NCBI RefSeq assembly: GCF_004799515.1
Contig: NZ_SSMX01000009.1
Span: forward strand, 1-64,000
Source of the DNA: Phenylobacterium sp.
GTDB taxonomy: Bacteria; Pseudomonadota; Alphaproteobacteria; Caulobacterales; Caulobacteraceae
Direction: 5' to 3'
DNA length: 64,000 bases
Under the pieces are notes generated by a model. That model worked only from the letters and a program-made list of their open reading frames with translations. It was not told where the DNA came from and ran no database searches. The translations under genes were made by a program, and so were the position numbers. Each line of letters opens with the position of its first letter. Positions within the stretch are counted from its first letter, which is position 1. Below, in pieces: positions 54,711-63,929 of this stretch.

Positions 54711-55520
54711 ATGAAAAGACCCCCAAACGCCGGACGGACCGCCGCCTTGACCCTGATGCTGTTCGCCGCGGCGAGCGGCTCGGCCCTGGCGCAGGAGCAG
54801 GACCGGCGCGACAGCCAGTCGGCGCCCGCGCATCCGCAGGCCCCGCGCGGCGGCCCGCCGGGCGGCGCGCCCCACGAGGGACCTCCGGGCGGGGGCGGCT
54901 TCCAGGCCGGCCGGCCGGGCGGACCGCCGGCCGGCGCACCGAACCGCGGGCCGGGCGCCGGCGGCGGTTTCCAGGGCGATCGCGGCTCGGGACAGCATTT
55001 CCAGGCGCCAGGTCCCGGCCAGGGCCAGGGGCCCGGCGACCAGCGCTATTCCCGTGAGGCGGCCCCCGGTCCGGGCGCTGGCGGCGGGCCTGGCTCTGGC
55101 GCGGGCCGTCCGCCCTTCGACCATGAGCGCGGGCCGCACGAGGTGGTCCCGCCCGGCGCCGGCGCCGACCGCGGCTTCGGCCATCAGGCCGACGGCCGGG
55201 GCGGCGCGCCGGTCGGCCACGGCGGCCAGGCCCAGCGCTGGGCGCCCGGGCGCTATCCGCCGGTCTACTGGGCCCAGCAGCGGTTCCGCGCCGCGCCCTA
55301 TCGCGCGCCCTACGGCTATTTCGTGCGCTCCTGGGCGTTCGGCGACTTCCTGCCGCAAGGCTGGTACGGCCAGTCCTACTGGCTGAACGACTTCGGGGAC
55401 TACGGCCTGCCCTATCCGCCGCCCGGCTTCGAATGGGTGCGGGTGGGCGGCGACGCCATCATGGTCGACCAGTACAGCGGCCGCGTGGTGCAGGTGGTGC
55501 GCGGCATCTTCTACTGGTGA
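54711..55520 (+). CDS. RcnB family exported protein with Gly/Pro-rich linker
   Basis: This 269-residue protein has a signal peptide (ending GSALAQ). A Gly/Pro/Gln-rich low-complexity stretch covers about 25-180. A C-terminal RcnB domain follows (YRAPYGYFVRSWAFGDFLP, then WYGQSYWLNDFGDYGLPYP, GFEWVRVGGDAIMVDQYSG). RcnB is a periplasmic Ni/Co homeostasis protein in E. coli; other members have only a structural match, so metal handling is a guess. GGAG lies upstream of the ATG. Confidence 0.85.
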   Translation: MKRPPNAGRTAALTLMLFAAASGSALAQEQDRRDSQSAPAHPQAPRGGPPGGAPHEGPPGGGGFQAGRPGGPPAGAPNRGPGAGGGFQGDRGSGQHFQAPGPGQGQGPGDQRYSREAAPGPGAGGGPGSGAGRPPFDHERGPHEVVPPGAGADRGFGHQADGRGGAPVGHGGQAQRWAPGRYPPVYWAQQRFRAAPYRAPYGYFVRSWAFGDFLPQGWYGQSYWLNDFGDYGLPYPPPGFEWVRVGGDAIMVDQYSGRVVQVVRGIFYW

Positions 55521-55523
55521 GCG

Positions 55524-55994
55524 TCAGATGTAGCCGGCGGCCCTGAGCGCGGCGATCGAGCTGTCCGCGGACTTGTGGTGGATGAAAAGGCCGCCGGCCT
55601 CTTCCCACAGTCCGCGGTGCTGGTCGCGGTCGTCCACCAGGACATCGCCGGGGTGGCAGTGCTCGCGTTTCAGGGCGGCCTGGGTGGCGATCAGCGGCAC
55701 GCCGGGAAAATAGCGGACGGCCCAGGCGCGCTTCTGCGGCTCCGCCCAATCGCCGGCGGGCATGCCGGTCAGGATGATCGGGGCCTTGGCCTTGACCGCG
55801 TCGTAGAGCTGCATGGCGTCCGGCAGGAGGTCGAGGCGCCCGAAGAAGTCGTCGGCGCGGGCCAGCAACCGCCAGAACTCGCGGGTCCCGTGGATGCGCT
55901 CGAAGTCCTCGGTGGGCATGCCGAAGATCGCCTCGGCGGCCTTGTCGAAGTCGGCGAGCACGCCGTCGCAGTCGAGGAAGATCTGGCGGCGCAA
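55524..55994 (-). CDS. 5'-nucleotidase (NT5C)-like HAD protein
   Basis: This 156-residue protein starts at TTG. The N-terminal FLDCDGVLADFDK has the HAD nucleophile Asp and the second Asp, as in 5'(3')-deoxyribonucleotidases. The later motif DVLVDDRDQHRGLWEEAGG is the acidic motif IV. It should dephosphorylate a nucleotide or small phosphate ester. It follows the Fur-type gene by 14 bases, so is probably in one transcript. Confidence 0.8.
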   Translation of the reverse strand: MRRQIFLDCDGVLADFDKAAEAIFGMPTEDFERIHGTREFWRLLARADDFFGRLDLLPDAMQLYDAVKAKAPIILTGMPAGDWAEPQKRAWAVRYFPGVPLIATQAALKREHCHPGDVLVDDRDQHRGLWEEAGGLFIHHKSADSSIAALRAAGYI

Positions 55995-56008
55995 TCGCTC
56001 GGCCGCCG

Positions 56009-56536
56009 TCAGGCGTCCTGGCAGGCCGGGCAGAGGCCGCGCGCCTCCAGGGTGACGGAGGTGACCGCATAGCCCTTGGCCTGCGCCGCCGCACGGCCCG
56101 GCGCGAAGTCCGGCTCGAACTCCTCGGCCGCCCCGCAGCAGTCGCAGATCAGGAAGGCCGCGGCGTGGCCGGTCCCGTCCAGGCGGCAGGGGACATAGGC
56201 GTTCAGGCTCTCGATGCGGTGGGCGAAGCCCAGGCGCTCGAGGAATTCCAGGGCGCGGTAGACAGTGGGCGGCTTGGCGGGCTCGCCGCTTTCGCCGAAG
56301 GCGGCGATCAGGTCGTAGGCCTTCAAGGGGGCGTTGGCCTGCAACAGCATTTCGAGCACGCGGCGACGCGGTGTGGTCAGGCGCTCCTGGATATCGAGGC
56401 AGCGATGCTCCGCGTCGGCCAGGGCATGACGCAGGTCACGGCCCTTCAGCCCCGGATGGGCGCCGTCCTCATGATGGCAGTCCGGCGAGTGCATGCCCTT
56501 GAGGTAATGCCCATGCGGGTTCGCCGCAACGCCCAT
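56009..56536 (-). CDS. Fur family transcription regulator, Zur-like
   Basis: This 175-residue protein has a His-rich N-terminus (HGHYLKGMHSPDCHHEDGAH). A Fur winged helix follows: RLTTPRRRVLEMLL, then PTVYRALEFLERLGFAHRIE. A structural zinc site is formed by ICDCCGA and LCPACQ. The overall shape, including NAYVPC, is like Zur. It would repress zinc uptake genes when zinc is plentiful. No zinc transporter genes are adjacent in the window. The ATG at 56494 is an alternative start. Confidence 0.85.
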   Translation of the reverse strand: MGVAANPHGHYLKGMHSPDCHHEDGAHPGLKGRDLRHALADAEHRCLDIQERLTTPRRRVLEMLLQANAPLKAYDLIAAFGESGEPAKPPTVYRALEFLERLGFAHRIESLNAYVPCRLDGTGHAAAFLICDCCGAAEEFEPDFAPGRAAAQAKGYAVTSVTLEARGLCPACQDA

Positions 56537-56568
56537 GACGCCGCGGCGCTCCCGATGGGGATGGTCCG

Positions 56569-57612
56569 TCAGGCCTCTTCAGCCTCCGGCGCGGCCGGAC
56601 CGTCGGGGCGCGGGGCGCGGCGGCGGCGGGGCTTCGGGGCGTCCTCACCATCGGCGGCGGCCGCGGCGGAGGGCCGGGCGGCCGGGGCCTGCAGGAAGGC
56701 CGGGGCATGGCTTTCGCCGCCGTCGGCGTCGCGTAGGACGCGGGTCCGCCGTTCCGGCGCGGCCTCGGCGGCCGGGGCCACCAGGGGCGCCTGAGGCTGC
56801 GGCTCGACCACGGCCAGGGGGTCGCGTTCGGGCCGGTCGTCGCGGTTGCGCTCGGAGCGGTCGCGGTTGCGGTCGTCACGGGGCCGCTCGTCACGGGGGC
56901 GTTCGTCGCGGTCGAAGCGCGGACGGTCGTCACGCGGGCGGTCGTCCCTGGGGCGGTCCTCGCGAGGCCGCTCGTCCCTGGGCCGGTCATCCCTCGGGCG
57001 CTCATCGCGCCACGGCCTGTCGCGGCGGCCTTGTTGGCCATCGCGGGCGCCGCCGTCGTTGCGGTCGCGGTTCTCGTAACGGGGCCGGTCGTCGCGGGGA
57101 CGATCGTCACGCTGGCCATCACGAGGGCGGTCGTCGCGCTGGCCGTCGCGTTGCTGATCCCTCTGTCCATCCCGGGGCCGCTCGCCGTTCGGCCAAGCCT
57201 CGCCCTCAGGCGGCTGCGGCTCGGCCGCGGAGGCCGCGTCGGCGGCCTCGGACTGGGCCTGGGCGGTCTCGTCCTCGAAATCGATGTCGAAACCGGAGGA
57301 GAAGTGGTCGCGGCCGAGGATCTCGCTGGCCGGGCGGGTGGGCTGCATGGCCCGCAACAGGCGGAAATAGTGCTCGGCGTGCTGCAGATAGTTTTCGCCC
57401 AGCACCCGGTCGCCGGCGGCGGAGGCGTCGCGCGCCAGCTGTTGGTACTTCTCGAAGACGTGCTGGGCGTTGCCGCGGACCTTGGTCCCTTCGGGCCCGT
57501 TGGAGTCGAACGCGCGATTGGTGTTCTGCGCTTGCGGCTTGCCGCCGCCGCCGCCCCCACCGCCGCCGCGGTTGCGGCCGCGCTGACGCTTCATACCCTT
57601 GAAATCTCTCAT
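56569..57612 (-). CDS. DUF4167 protein with Arg/Asp-rich repeats
   Basis: This 347-residue protein begins MRDFKGMKRQRGRNRGGGGG. The DUF4167 block follows: GTKVRGNAQHVFEKYQQLAR, then NYLQHAEHYFRLLRAMQ. The rest is disordered and dominated by DRPRDDRPRDER repeats (about 150-250). Such proteins are alphaproteobacterial and RNA-binding is suspected from the basic Gly/Arg tracts. It is upstream of prmC's stop by about 255 bases. The function is unproven. Confidence 0.88.
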   Translation of the reverse strand: MRDFKGMKRQRGRNRGGGGGGGGGKPQAQNTNRAFDSNGPEGTKVRGNAQHVFEKYQQLARDASAAGDRVLGENYLQHAEHYFRLLRAMQPTRPASEILGRDHFSSGFDIDFEDETAQAQSEAADAASAAEPQPPEGEAWPNGERPRDGQRDQQRDGQRDDRPRDGQRDDRPRDDRPRYENRDRNDGGARDGQQGRRDRPWRDERPRDDRPRDERPREDRPRDDRPRDDRPRFDRDERPRDERPRDDRNRDRSERNRDDRPERDPLAVVEPQPQAPLVAPAAEAAPERRTRVLRDADGGESHAPAFLQAPAARPSAAAAADGEDAPKPRRRRAPRPDGPAAPEAEEA

Positions 57613-57867
57613 TATTTGATAACCGTCTTGGTTCCCTTGCGGCGACCCTCGTCAGGTCGGCCTGCGTTAGCCTTCAGCGGGATCGGGCGGCTTGCCCGGT
57701 TCTATTGTCGAAGACGTTTAGTGTTCCCCGTCTTCCGCCCGGAAATCTGACGTGACGCCTTTGGGAAGCCGTCGCGCCCTGCCGGGACTGGTGTGCGCCC
57801 TTGAGGGGACGCCTCTACCGGAAGCCGACAAATTGGGTGGAGACGCTCTCTAACTAGCGAGTCGGGC

Positions 57868-58731
57868 TCAGGTTTCCAAGGGCTTTTTCGCGCCTGCGAC
57901 AACCCTGTCCCGCTGGCCGAGGTCCTGCAGGGTCTGGATATCGGCCGCGCCGGCCTCCCGGAACAGGGCCTCGACGGCCGTCTTCTGGTCGTAGCCGATC
58001 TCCACGGCGAAGCGGCCGCCGGGCTTCAGCACCCGCAGGATCTCCGGCGCCAGCACCCGATAGTGCATCAGCCCGTCGTCGCCGCCCACCAGGGCCACGC
58101 GCGGTTCGTGGTCGCGCACCTCGGGCTCCAGGGTCTCGATCACGTGGCTGGCGATATAGGGCGGGTTGGAGACCACCAGGTCGAACGCAGCGTCCTCCAG
58201 CCCCGCGGTCCAGTCGCCGCGCAACAGCGCCATGCGCCCGGCGAGGCCGAGGCTGGCGGCATTGTCTCGGGCCACCGCCAGGGTCTCCTCGGAGACGTCG
58301 ACGCCCAGGCCGCGCGCCGCCGGCCGCTCGGCCAGGATGGAGAGCAGGATGGCGCCGGAGCCGACGCCCAGGTCCAGCACCGACCAGGCCGCCCGCTCTG
58401 GGAAGTCGCGCAGCACCCACTCCACCAGGGTCTCGGTGTCGGGCCGGGGGGTCAGCACGTCGGGGGTGACGTTCAGCATGATCTTCCAGAAGCCCTTGCG
58501 GCCCAGGATGTGGCTGATCGGCTCCCGGTGTTCCCGGCGGGTCAGATAGTCCTCGAGCGTGGCCTCCTGCTCGGGCGTCAGCGCGCGGTAGGGATCGCCC
58601 ACGATGTCGGCGCGGGTGGCCTCGGCGGCGGCCTCGACCAGCAGGCGGGCGTCGATCACCGGCCCGGCCAACCCCGCGGCCTCCAGGCGCGCCTTGGCGG
58701 CCTGCCAGGCCTGCAGGAGGTTGAGGCTCAT
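57868..58731 (-). CDS. prmC: Release factor glutamine methyltransferase
   Basis: This 287-residue enzyme methylates the GGQ glutamine of release factors using SAM. It has an N-terminal helical domain, SAM motif I (VLDLGVGSGAILLSI) and the substrate motif NPPY at 189-192 (LVVSNPPYIAS). RPDTETLVEW is also typical. In many bacteria prmC is next to prfA. Here two unrelated genes lie between them, yet both release-factor genes are in the same direction. Confidence 0.92.
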   Translation of the reverse strand: MSLNLLQAWQAAKARLEAAGLAGPVIDARLLVEAAAEATRADIVGDPYRALTPEQEATLEDYLTRREHREPISHILGRKGFWKIMLNVTPDVLTPRPDTETLVEWVLRDFPERAAWSVLDLGVGSGAILLSILAERPAARGLGVDVSEETLAVARDNAASLGLAGRMALLRGDWTAGLEDAAFDLVVSNPPYIASHVIETLEPEVRDHEPRVALVGGDDGLMHYRVLAPEILRVLKPGGRFAVEIGYDQKTAVEALFREAGAADIQTLQDLGQRDRVVAGAKKPLET

Positions 58732-58869
58732 GCGGTGGGCTCCATCATGGCCCTGGCTTGCCGCAAGAGGCCGCCCGCCACAAGCGGAACGGACGTCGCG
58801 GCGGCGGGTTGGGAACCACTAAGGCGCAGGTTGAATTTCAGTCGCCGCGCAGCAACCCCCAAGGCCTCC

Positions 58870-59868
58870 ATGACGATCCGTCAGAGCCCGACCCCGAGCC
58901 CGACCGGCTTCCGTTTCGACCGCTGGAGCGCGCTGGGGATCGGCATGCTGCTGGGCCTGGCGACGGTGTTCGTCGACGGCAGGCTGCAGGCGGCGCGTCC
59001 GCCCTCCAGCGTGCAGCCGGCCGACACCCTGGGCGAAGTCAGCCGCCGCAGCTGGCGGCTGATCGTCCAGCGCACCTTCACCGAGTTCAACCAGGACCGC
59101 ATCCCCGCCGTGGCCGCGGGCTCGGCCTTTTACGCCCTGCTGGCGCTGTTCCCGGCGCTGGCCGTCTTCGTCTCGCTCTATGGCCTGGTGGGCGACCTGG
59201 CCGGCGCGCAGAACCAGATCGCGTCCCTGCACGGCATCCTGCCGGAGGGCGGCGTCAGCGTGCTCAGCGACCAGATCGCCCGGCTGGCGGCCACCTCGCA
59301 CGCCAGCCTGGGGCTGACCTTCTTCGTCAGCCTGCTGCTCTCGGTCTGGACCTCCAACGCCGGGATGAAGGGGCTGATCGGCGGGCTGAACGTGGCCTAC
59401 GAGTGCCGCGAGCGGCGCAACTTCGTCGTGCTCAACCTCATCTCGCTCGGCTTCACGGCGGCGGCGATCCTGTTCTCGACCGCCGCCATGGCCGCGGTGG
59501 TGGCCGCGCCGGAAGTGCTGGCGAGTTTCCACCTGGAGGCCCTGCGCGGCGCGAGCCTGGCGCGGTGGCCGGCGATGTTCGTGGTGGCGGTAGGCGGGCT
59601 CTCGCTGCTCTACCGCTTCGCCCCGTCGCGGCCACGGGCGCGCTGGCGCTGGATCACCCCGGGCGGGGTGCTGGCGGCGGCGTGCTGGATGGCGATGTCG
59701 GTGGGCTTCTCGTTCTACGTCGGCCATTTCGGCCACTATGACCGCACCTATGGCTCGCTGGGGGCCATCGTCGGCTTCATGACCTGGATCTGGCTGTCGC
59801 TGACCATCGCGCTCCTGGGCGCGGAGTTCAATTCCGAGCTCGAGGAGCAGGTGGGCGCCGAGCCCTGA
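58870..59868 (+). CDS. YihY/BrkB family inner-membrane protein
   Basis: This 332-residue protein has an N-terminal hydrophobic segment (ALGIGMLLGLATVFVDG). The YihY core follows: NQDRIPAVAAGSAFYALLAL, PALAVFVSLYGLV, SNAGMKGLIGGLNVAYECRE and a closing GAIVGFMTWIWLSLTIALLG with GAEFNSELE. Six or so transmembrane helices are visible. The family was once called RNase BN in error; its real role is not settled. It is divergent from prmC. Confidence 0.88.
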   Translation: MTIRQSPTPSPTGFRFDRWSALGIGMLLGLATVFVDGRLQAARPPSSVQPADTLGEVSRRSWRLIVQRTFTEFNQDRIPAVAAGSAFYALLALFPALAVFVSLYGLVGDLAGAQNQIASLHGILPEGGVSVLSDQIARLAATSHASLGLTFFVSLLLSVWTSNAGMKGLIGGLNVAYECRERRNFVVLNLISLGFTAAAILFSTAAMAAVVAAPEVLASFHLEALRGASLARWPAMFVVAVGGLSLLYRFAPSRPRARWRWITPGGVLAAACWMAMSVGFSFYVGHFGHYDRTYGSLGAIVGFMTWIWLSLTIALLGAEFNSELEEQVGAEP

Positions 59869-59884
59869 GGCGGGCCTCCCAAAC

Positions 59885-60715
59885 CTATTCCACGACGTCG
59901 GTGGAGAAGGTCAGGTCCTTCCAGGCGTCGAAATCGGCGTTCAAGGCGTCCAGCTTCTCATGCACCAGGCGCCAGGCGTCGGAGCCGAGCAGCAGATGGA
60001 ATGGCGGCGCGTCCATCGCCACCAGCTGCAGCATCGCCTGCGCGGCCTTGGCTGGATCGCCGGTCTGATGGCCGCTCATCTTGATGCGGCGCTCGCGGAT
60101 CGGGTCCATGACCTCGTCGTAGTCGCCGATGGCGCGGGGCGCGCGAACCATGGAGCGGCCGGCCCAGTCGGTCCGGAAGCCGCCCGGCTCCACGGCGGTG
60201 ACGTGGATGCCCAGGTGCTTCACTTCCTTGCCGAGCGCCTCGGAGATACCCTCCAGGGCGAACTTGGAGCCGTGGTAGAAGCTGATCCCCGGGATGGTGA
60301 TGATGCCGCCCATCGAGGTAATGTTGAGGATGCGGCCAGCGCGACGGCGGCGCATGTGCGGCAGCACCGCTTGCGTCACCGCCACCACGCCGAAGACGTT
60401 GACCTCGAACTGGCGGCGCAGGTCCGCCAGCGTCGATTCTTCCAGCACGCCCTCGTGGCCGTAACCTGCATTGTTGACCAGGACGTCGATGGCGCCGATC
60501 TCCGCCTCGATCCTGTCGACCGCCGGCGCGATGGCCGCCTCGTCGGTCACGTCCAGCAGGACGCCGTGGCTGCGCCCAGGGGCGATCGCGGCGAAGGCGG
60601 CGCGCTCGTCTTCCTGGCGCAGAGTGCCCACGACCGCGTCGCCCGCGGCCAGCGCGGCTTCGGCCAGGGCGCGGCCGAGGCCCGTGCTGACGCCGGTGAT
60701 GAACCATGTGCGCAT
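59885..60715 (-). CDS. Short-chain dehydrogenase/reductase (SDR)
   Basis: This 276-residue NAD(P)-dependent oxidoreductase has the nucleotide-binding TGVSTGLG (7-14), NNAG (81-84), Ser134 and the catalytic Tyr147-x-x-x-Lys151 (FYHGSK). The substrate is unknown. The C-terminal FHLLLGSDAWRLVHEKLD is common in classical SDRs of this type. It is convergent with yihY and lies between the prfA and prmC genes. Confidence 0.9.
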   Translation of the reverse strand: MRTWFITGVSTGLGRALAEAALAAGDAVVGTLRQEDERAAFAAIAPGRSHGVLLDVTDEAAIAPAVDRIEAEIGAIDVLVNNAGYGHEGVLEESTLADLRRQFEVNVFGVVAVTQAVLPHMRRRRAGRILNITSMGGIITIPGISFYHGSKFALEGISEALGKEVKHLGIHVTAVEPGGFRTDWAGRSMVRAPRAIGDYDEVMDPIRERRIKMSGHQTGDPAKAAQAMLQLVAMDAPPFHLLLGSDAWRLVHEKLDALNADFDAWKDLTFSTDVVE

Positions 60716-60787
60716 GCGGCGATCTTCCTCGACAGACGATTGGAACGGCTCAGATAGGGCCGCCTAGGGCCGGGCGGGAGGCGCCGG

Positions 60788-61864
60788 TCAGCCGAATTCG
60801 TCTTCCAGGGCCGACAGGCGCGCGGCCTGGTCCTCGGCGATCAGGGGGTCGATGACGTCGTCCAGGGCCTCGCCCTCCATCACCTTGGGCAGGTTGTAGA
60901 GGGTCAGGTTGATGCGGTGGTCGGTGACCCGGCCTTGCGGGAAGTTGTAGGTGCGGATGCGCTCGGAACGGTCGCCGGAGCCCACCTGGCTCTTGCGGGC
61001 GTCGGAACGGGCGTTGTCCAGCGCCTCGCGCTGCTGGTCGTAGAGCTTGACCTTGAGGGCCTTCATGGCCCGCGCGCGGTTCTGGTGCTGCGACTTCTCC
61101 GACGAGGTCACCACGATGCCGCTGGGCAGATGGGTGATGCGCACCGCCGAGTCGGTCTTGTTGACGTGCTGGCCGCCGGCGCCGGAGGAGCGGTAGGTGT
61201 CGATGCGGATGTCCTCCGCCTTGATGTCGATCTCGACCTCTTCGGGCTCGGGCAGGACGGCGACGGTGGCGGCGGAGGTGTGGATGCGCCCCTGCGCCTC
61301 CGTGGCCGGCACGCGCTGGACGCGGTGGACGCCGCTCTCGAACTTCAGCCGGCCGAACACGCCGTCGCCGGTGACCGCGGCGATGATCTCCTTGTAGCCG
61401 CCGGCGTCCCCTTCGGAGACGCTATCGATCTCTACCCGCCAGCCGCGCTCGGCGGCGTAGCGTTGGTACATGCGGAAGAGGTCGCCGGCGAACAGGGCGG
61501 CCTCGTCGCCCCCGGTGCCGGCGCGCACTTCAAGGATGGCCGACGCGTTCTCGTCCTTGTCCTTCGGCGCGAGCAGGAGAGCCACTTCGCGCTCCAGGTG
61601 GGGCAGGCGGTCCTTCAGGGCCTCCAGCTCGTCGCGGGCCATGGCGGCCATCTCGGGGTCGTCGCCGCCGGCCATGGCCTCCAGCTCCGGCGCCTCGTCG
61701 CGGACCCGCTGCAGGGCGGTGACCGCATCGACCACCGGCTTCAGCTCGGCGTGCTCCTTACCCAGGCGCACGATCTCCTGGCCGTCCTTGGCCGCGCCCA
61801 TGCGCGCCTCGATCTCGCGGAAGCGGTCGAGCACCTGGTCGAGCCTGGCCTGGGGAAGTCGCAA
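60788..61864 (-). CDS. prfA: Peptide chain release factor 1
   Basis: This 358-residue factor reads UAA and UAG stop codons. It has the codon-recognition motif PAT at about 186-188 (RVPATEAQG) and the catalytic GGQ near 230-232 ([17 protein letters not shown]). [20 protein letters not shown] is a conserved end block. A TTG start at 61864 gives the expected N-terminus ([13 protein letters not shown]). Its glutamine is methylated by the PrmC encoded 2 kb downstream. Confidence 0.95.
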   Translation of the reverse strand: MRLPQARLDQVLDRFREIEARMGAAKDGQEIVRLGKEHAELKPVVDAVTALQRVRDEAPELEAMAGGDDPEMAAMARDELEALKDRLPHLEREVALLLAPKDKDENASAILEVRAGTGGDEAALFAGDLFRMYQRYAAERGWRVEIDSVSEGDAGGYKEIIAAVTGDGVFGRLKFESGVHRVQRVPATEAQGRIHTSAATVAVLPEPEEVEIDIKAEDIRIDTYRSSGAGGQHVNKTDSAVRITHLPSGIVVTSSEKSQHQNRARAMKALKVKLYDQQREALDNARSDARKSQVGSGDRSERIRTYNFPQGRVTDHRINLTLYNLPKVMEGEALDDVIDPLIAEDQAARLSALEDEFG

Positions 61865-61990
61865 GGGAATCCGTGACGGCTGGAAAGAAGGGAGCTTCCT
61901 CTAGCGCCCCGCCGCCGGCTTGCCAAATGGGCCGCCGGAACAGGCGGGTCCGGCGGACGTTGGGCTCGCGGGACACCTGGAGACCTGAAG

Positions 61991-62191
61991 ATGAGCGAAC
62001 GCACCACAAAGGGGCTGGGGAAGGCCCTGGAGAGCGTACGCGGGCGCAGCGTCCTGTTTGGCCTCGCCGCCATCGCGATCCTGATCGTCGCGGTGCTGGT
62101 CACCGTGGGCTTCAAACACGACCAGCCGATGACCACCAGCCTGGTCACCAGCGCCTCGGCCACCCTCGCAGCCAGCGGCTCGGGCCAGTAG
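61991..62191 (+). CDS. Small membrane protein
   Basis: This 66-residue protein has GGAG eight bases upstream of the ATG. It has one transmembrane helix (VLFGLAAIAILIVAVLVTVG) after a basic N-terminus (TTKGLGKALESVRGR), and a Ser/Thr/Ala-rich tail. It is divergent from prfA and is followed by a bidirectional terminator. No family was recognised. Confidence 0.65.
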   Translation: MSERTTKGLGKALESVRGRSVLFGLAAIAILIVAVLVTVGFKHDQPMTTSLVTSASATLAASGSGQ

Positions 62192-62214
62192 CCGCCTCCG
62201 ATCGACGCCACGAA

Positions 62215-62247
62215 AAAGGCCTCCGCCCGTCGCCGGGGGAGGCCTTT
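62215..62247. terminator. Bidirectional terminator
   Basis: A 10-bp perfect stem (AAAGGCCTCC / GGAGGCCTTT) with a 13-base loop lies 24 bases after the stop of the plus-strand gene and 26 bases beyond the stop of the minus-strand gene at 62273. The A and T runs at the base suit both directions. Confidence 0.8.
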
Positions 62248-62272
62248 CCGACGCCCGAAGGCGCGTCTCGAT

Positions 62273-62569
62273 CTAGATGCGCACGCCGCTCAGCGGGGCG
62301 TTGCCGAAGGCGCCGAGCTTGACGTTGCCGGTCATGGAATCGCCGCTCACGGTGGCGGAGAATTCCAGGGTCATCGGCATCGGCTGGGTGATGTTGGCGC
62401 TCCAGGTCAGGGTGTCGCCGTCGACCTTGCCGCTGACTTCGCTATCGCCCATGCGGCCCGAGGTCTTGCCGGTGAAGGTGTCGCCGTTCGTCTTGATGTC
62501 GGCGGTGACCTCCTGCGCGCCCATCGGCGTGTTGATGGTGATCTTCCAGTTGCCGTCTGCTGCGGACAT
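62273..62569 (-). CDS. Small beta-rich protein of unknown function
   Basis: This 98-residue protein begins MSAADGNWKITINTPMGAQE. Short strands follow (TADIKTNGDTFTGKTSGRMG, then SGKVDGDTLTWSANI and TLEFSATVSGDSMTGNVKLG). The pattern is a small beta-barrel of paired hairpins. I recall such cytoplasmic proteins annotated only as hypothetical. ATG 62569 is used; the longer frame is not supported. Confidence 0.75.
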   Translation of the reverse strand: MSAADGNWKITINTPMGAQEVTADIKTNGDTFTGKTSGRMGDSEVSGKVDGDTLTWSANITQPMPMTLEFSATVSGDSMTGNVKLGAFGNAPLSGVRI

Positions 62570-62650
62570 GTGTCGCTCCCTGAATGGTGGCGGCACCTAA
62601 GCGCGGATGCGGAGACGGCGCAAGAGTGACGCGGGCGTCATTTTTCCGAC

Positions 62651-62696
62651 ATCCCTCCCCTCTCGGGGGAGGTGGCGCGCAGCGCCGGAGGGGGTC
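62651..62696. repeat. Dispersed GC-rich palindromic repeat, intergenic copy
   Basis: ATCCCTCCCCTCTCGGGGGA, then GGTGGCGCGCAGCGCCGG, then AGGGGGT. It contains two hairpins (CCTCCCC/GGGGAGG and GGCGC/GCGCC). It is the same family as the in-frame copy inside the 5-oxoprolinase gene at 40354-40399. Confidence 0.75.
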
Positions 62697-62762
62697 CGCT
62701 CAAACGCTGGAGATGACCTCCTCAGTCAGCTGCGCCGACAGCGCCCCAGAAGGGGAGCAATT

Positions 62763-63929
62763 TCACTCCGCCGCTTGCGGGATCTTGGCGGAGGCCAGTT
62801 CGGCGGCGCGGGCTTCGACCAGTCCGACGATGTGGTCGACCATGGCCTCGTTGTCCATCTTGTGGTCGGGCTTGCCGGCCACATAGACCATGCCAGAGCC
62901 CTTGCCGCCGCCGGTGAAGCCGAGGTCGGTCATCAGGGCCTCGCCCGGGCCGTTCACCACGCAGCCGATGATCGACAGGCTCATGGGCTGGCCGATATGG
63001 GCCAGGCGCTGTTCCAGGCTCTCGACGGTCTTGATGACGTTGAAGCCCTGCCGCGCGCAGGAGGGGCAGGCGATGATGTTGACGCCGCGGTGGCGCAGGC
63101 CCAGCGACTTCAGCATGTCGAAGCCGACCTTGATCTCCTCCACCGGGTCGGCGGCCAGGCTGACGCGGATGGTGTCGCCGATGCCGGCCCAGAGCAGGTT
63201 GCCCATGCCGATGGAGGACTTCACCGTCCCGGTGCGCAGGGCGCCGGCCTCGGTGATGCCCAGATGCAGCGGGCAGTCGATGGCCTCGGCCAGCAGGTTG
63301 TAGGCCGCCACCGTCATGAAGATGTCGGAGGCCTTCACGCTGATCTTGAACTCGTGGAAGTCGTGGTCCTGCAGGATGCGGGCGTGGCGCAGCGCGCTTT
63401 CCAGCATCGCGTCGGGGCAGGGCTCGCCGTACTTTTCCAGGAGGTCCCGCTCCAGTGAGCCGGCGTTGACGCCGATGCGCATGGAGCACCCGTGGTCGCG
63501 GGCGGCCTGGATCACGTCGCGCACCCGGTCGGCCGAGCCGATGTTGCCGGGGTTGATCCGCAGACAGGCGGCGCCGGCCTGGGCGGCCTCGATGCCGCGC
63601 TTGTAGTGGAAGTGGATGTCGGCCACGAGCGGCACCTTGGACTCACGGGCGATGGTCTTGAACGCCTTGGTGGAGTCCTCGTCAGGGCAGGAGACGCGGA
63701 CGATGTCGGCGCCGGCCTCCTCCAGCTGGCGGATCTGGCCGATGGTCGCCGCCGCGTCGGCGGTGAGCGTGTTGGTCATCGACTGGACGCTGATCGGGGC
63801 GTCGCCGCCGACCTCGACCGAGCCCACGCGGATCTTGCGGCTCTTGCGTCGGTGGATCGCCCGCCAGGGCCGGACCGAGGTGTGGTCCGTGTGGGCGTGG
63901 TCTTCGGCGTGGGAATGATCGGCGCTCAT
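62763..63929 (-). CDS. ispG: 4-hydroxy-3-methylbut-2-enyl diphosphate synthase
   Basis: This 388-residue enzyme is the penultimate step of the MEP isoprenoid pathway, a 4Fe-4S protein using flavodoxin or ferredoxin. It has [20 protein letters not shown] at the N-terminus. The cluster cysteines are in [10 protein letters not shown] and [10 protein letters not shown], and the TIM-barrel blocks include [13 protein letters not shown] and [16 protein letters not shown]. The His-rich extension ([16 protein letters not shown]) before the core is unusual. A start at 63929 was chosen. Confidence 0.93.
   Translation of the reverse strand: MSADHSHAEDHAHTDHTSVRPWRAIHRRKSRKIRVGSVEVGGDAPISVQSMTNTLTADAAATIGQIRQLEEAGADIVRVSCPDEDSTKAFKTIARESKVPLVADIHFHYKRGIEAAQAGAACLRINPGNIGSADRVRDVIQAARDHGCSMRIGVNAGSLERDLLEKYGEPCPDAMLESALRHARILQDHDFHEFKISVKASDIFMTVAAYNLLAEAIDCPLHLGITEAGALRTGTVKSSIGMGNLLWAGIGDTIRVSLAADPVEEIKVGFDMLKSLGLRHRGVNIIACPSCARQGFNVIKTVESLEQRLAHIGQPMSLSIIGCVVNGPGEALMTDLGFTGGGKGSGMVYVAGKPDHKMDNEAMVDHIVGLVEARAAELASAKIPQAAE

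Noticed and set aside
56846-57079. Serine/arginine repeat that looked like a separate tandem-repeat locus
   Set aside because: The repetition is the coding repeat of the DUF4167 protein and not an independent array or CRISPR.
56535-57602. Plus-strand Arg-rich frame opposite the DUF4167 gene
   Set aside because: The Arg/Gly repeats are simply the reverse strand of the DRPRDDRPRDER coding repeat.
57613-57867. 255-base gap between DUF4167 and prmC examined for an RNA gene
   Set aside because: No tRNA-like cloverleaf or convincing riboswitch structure could be made out by eye.
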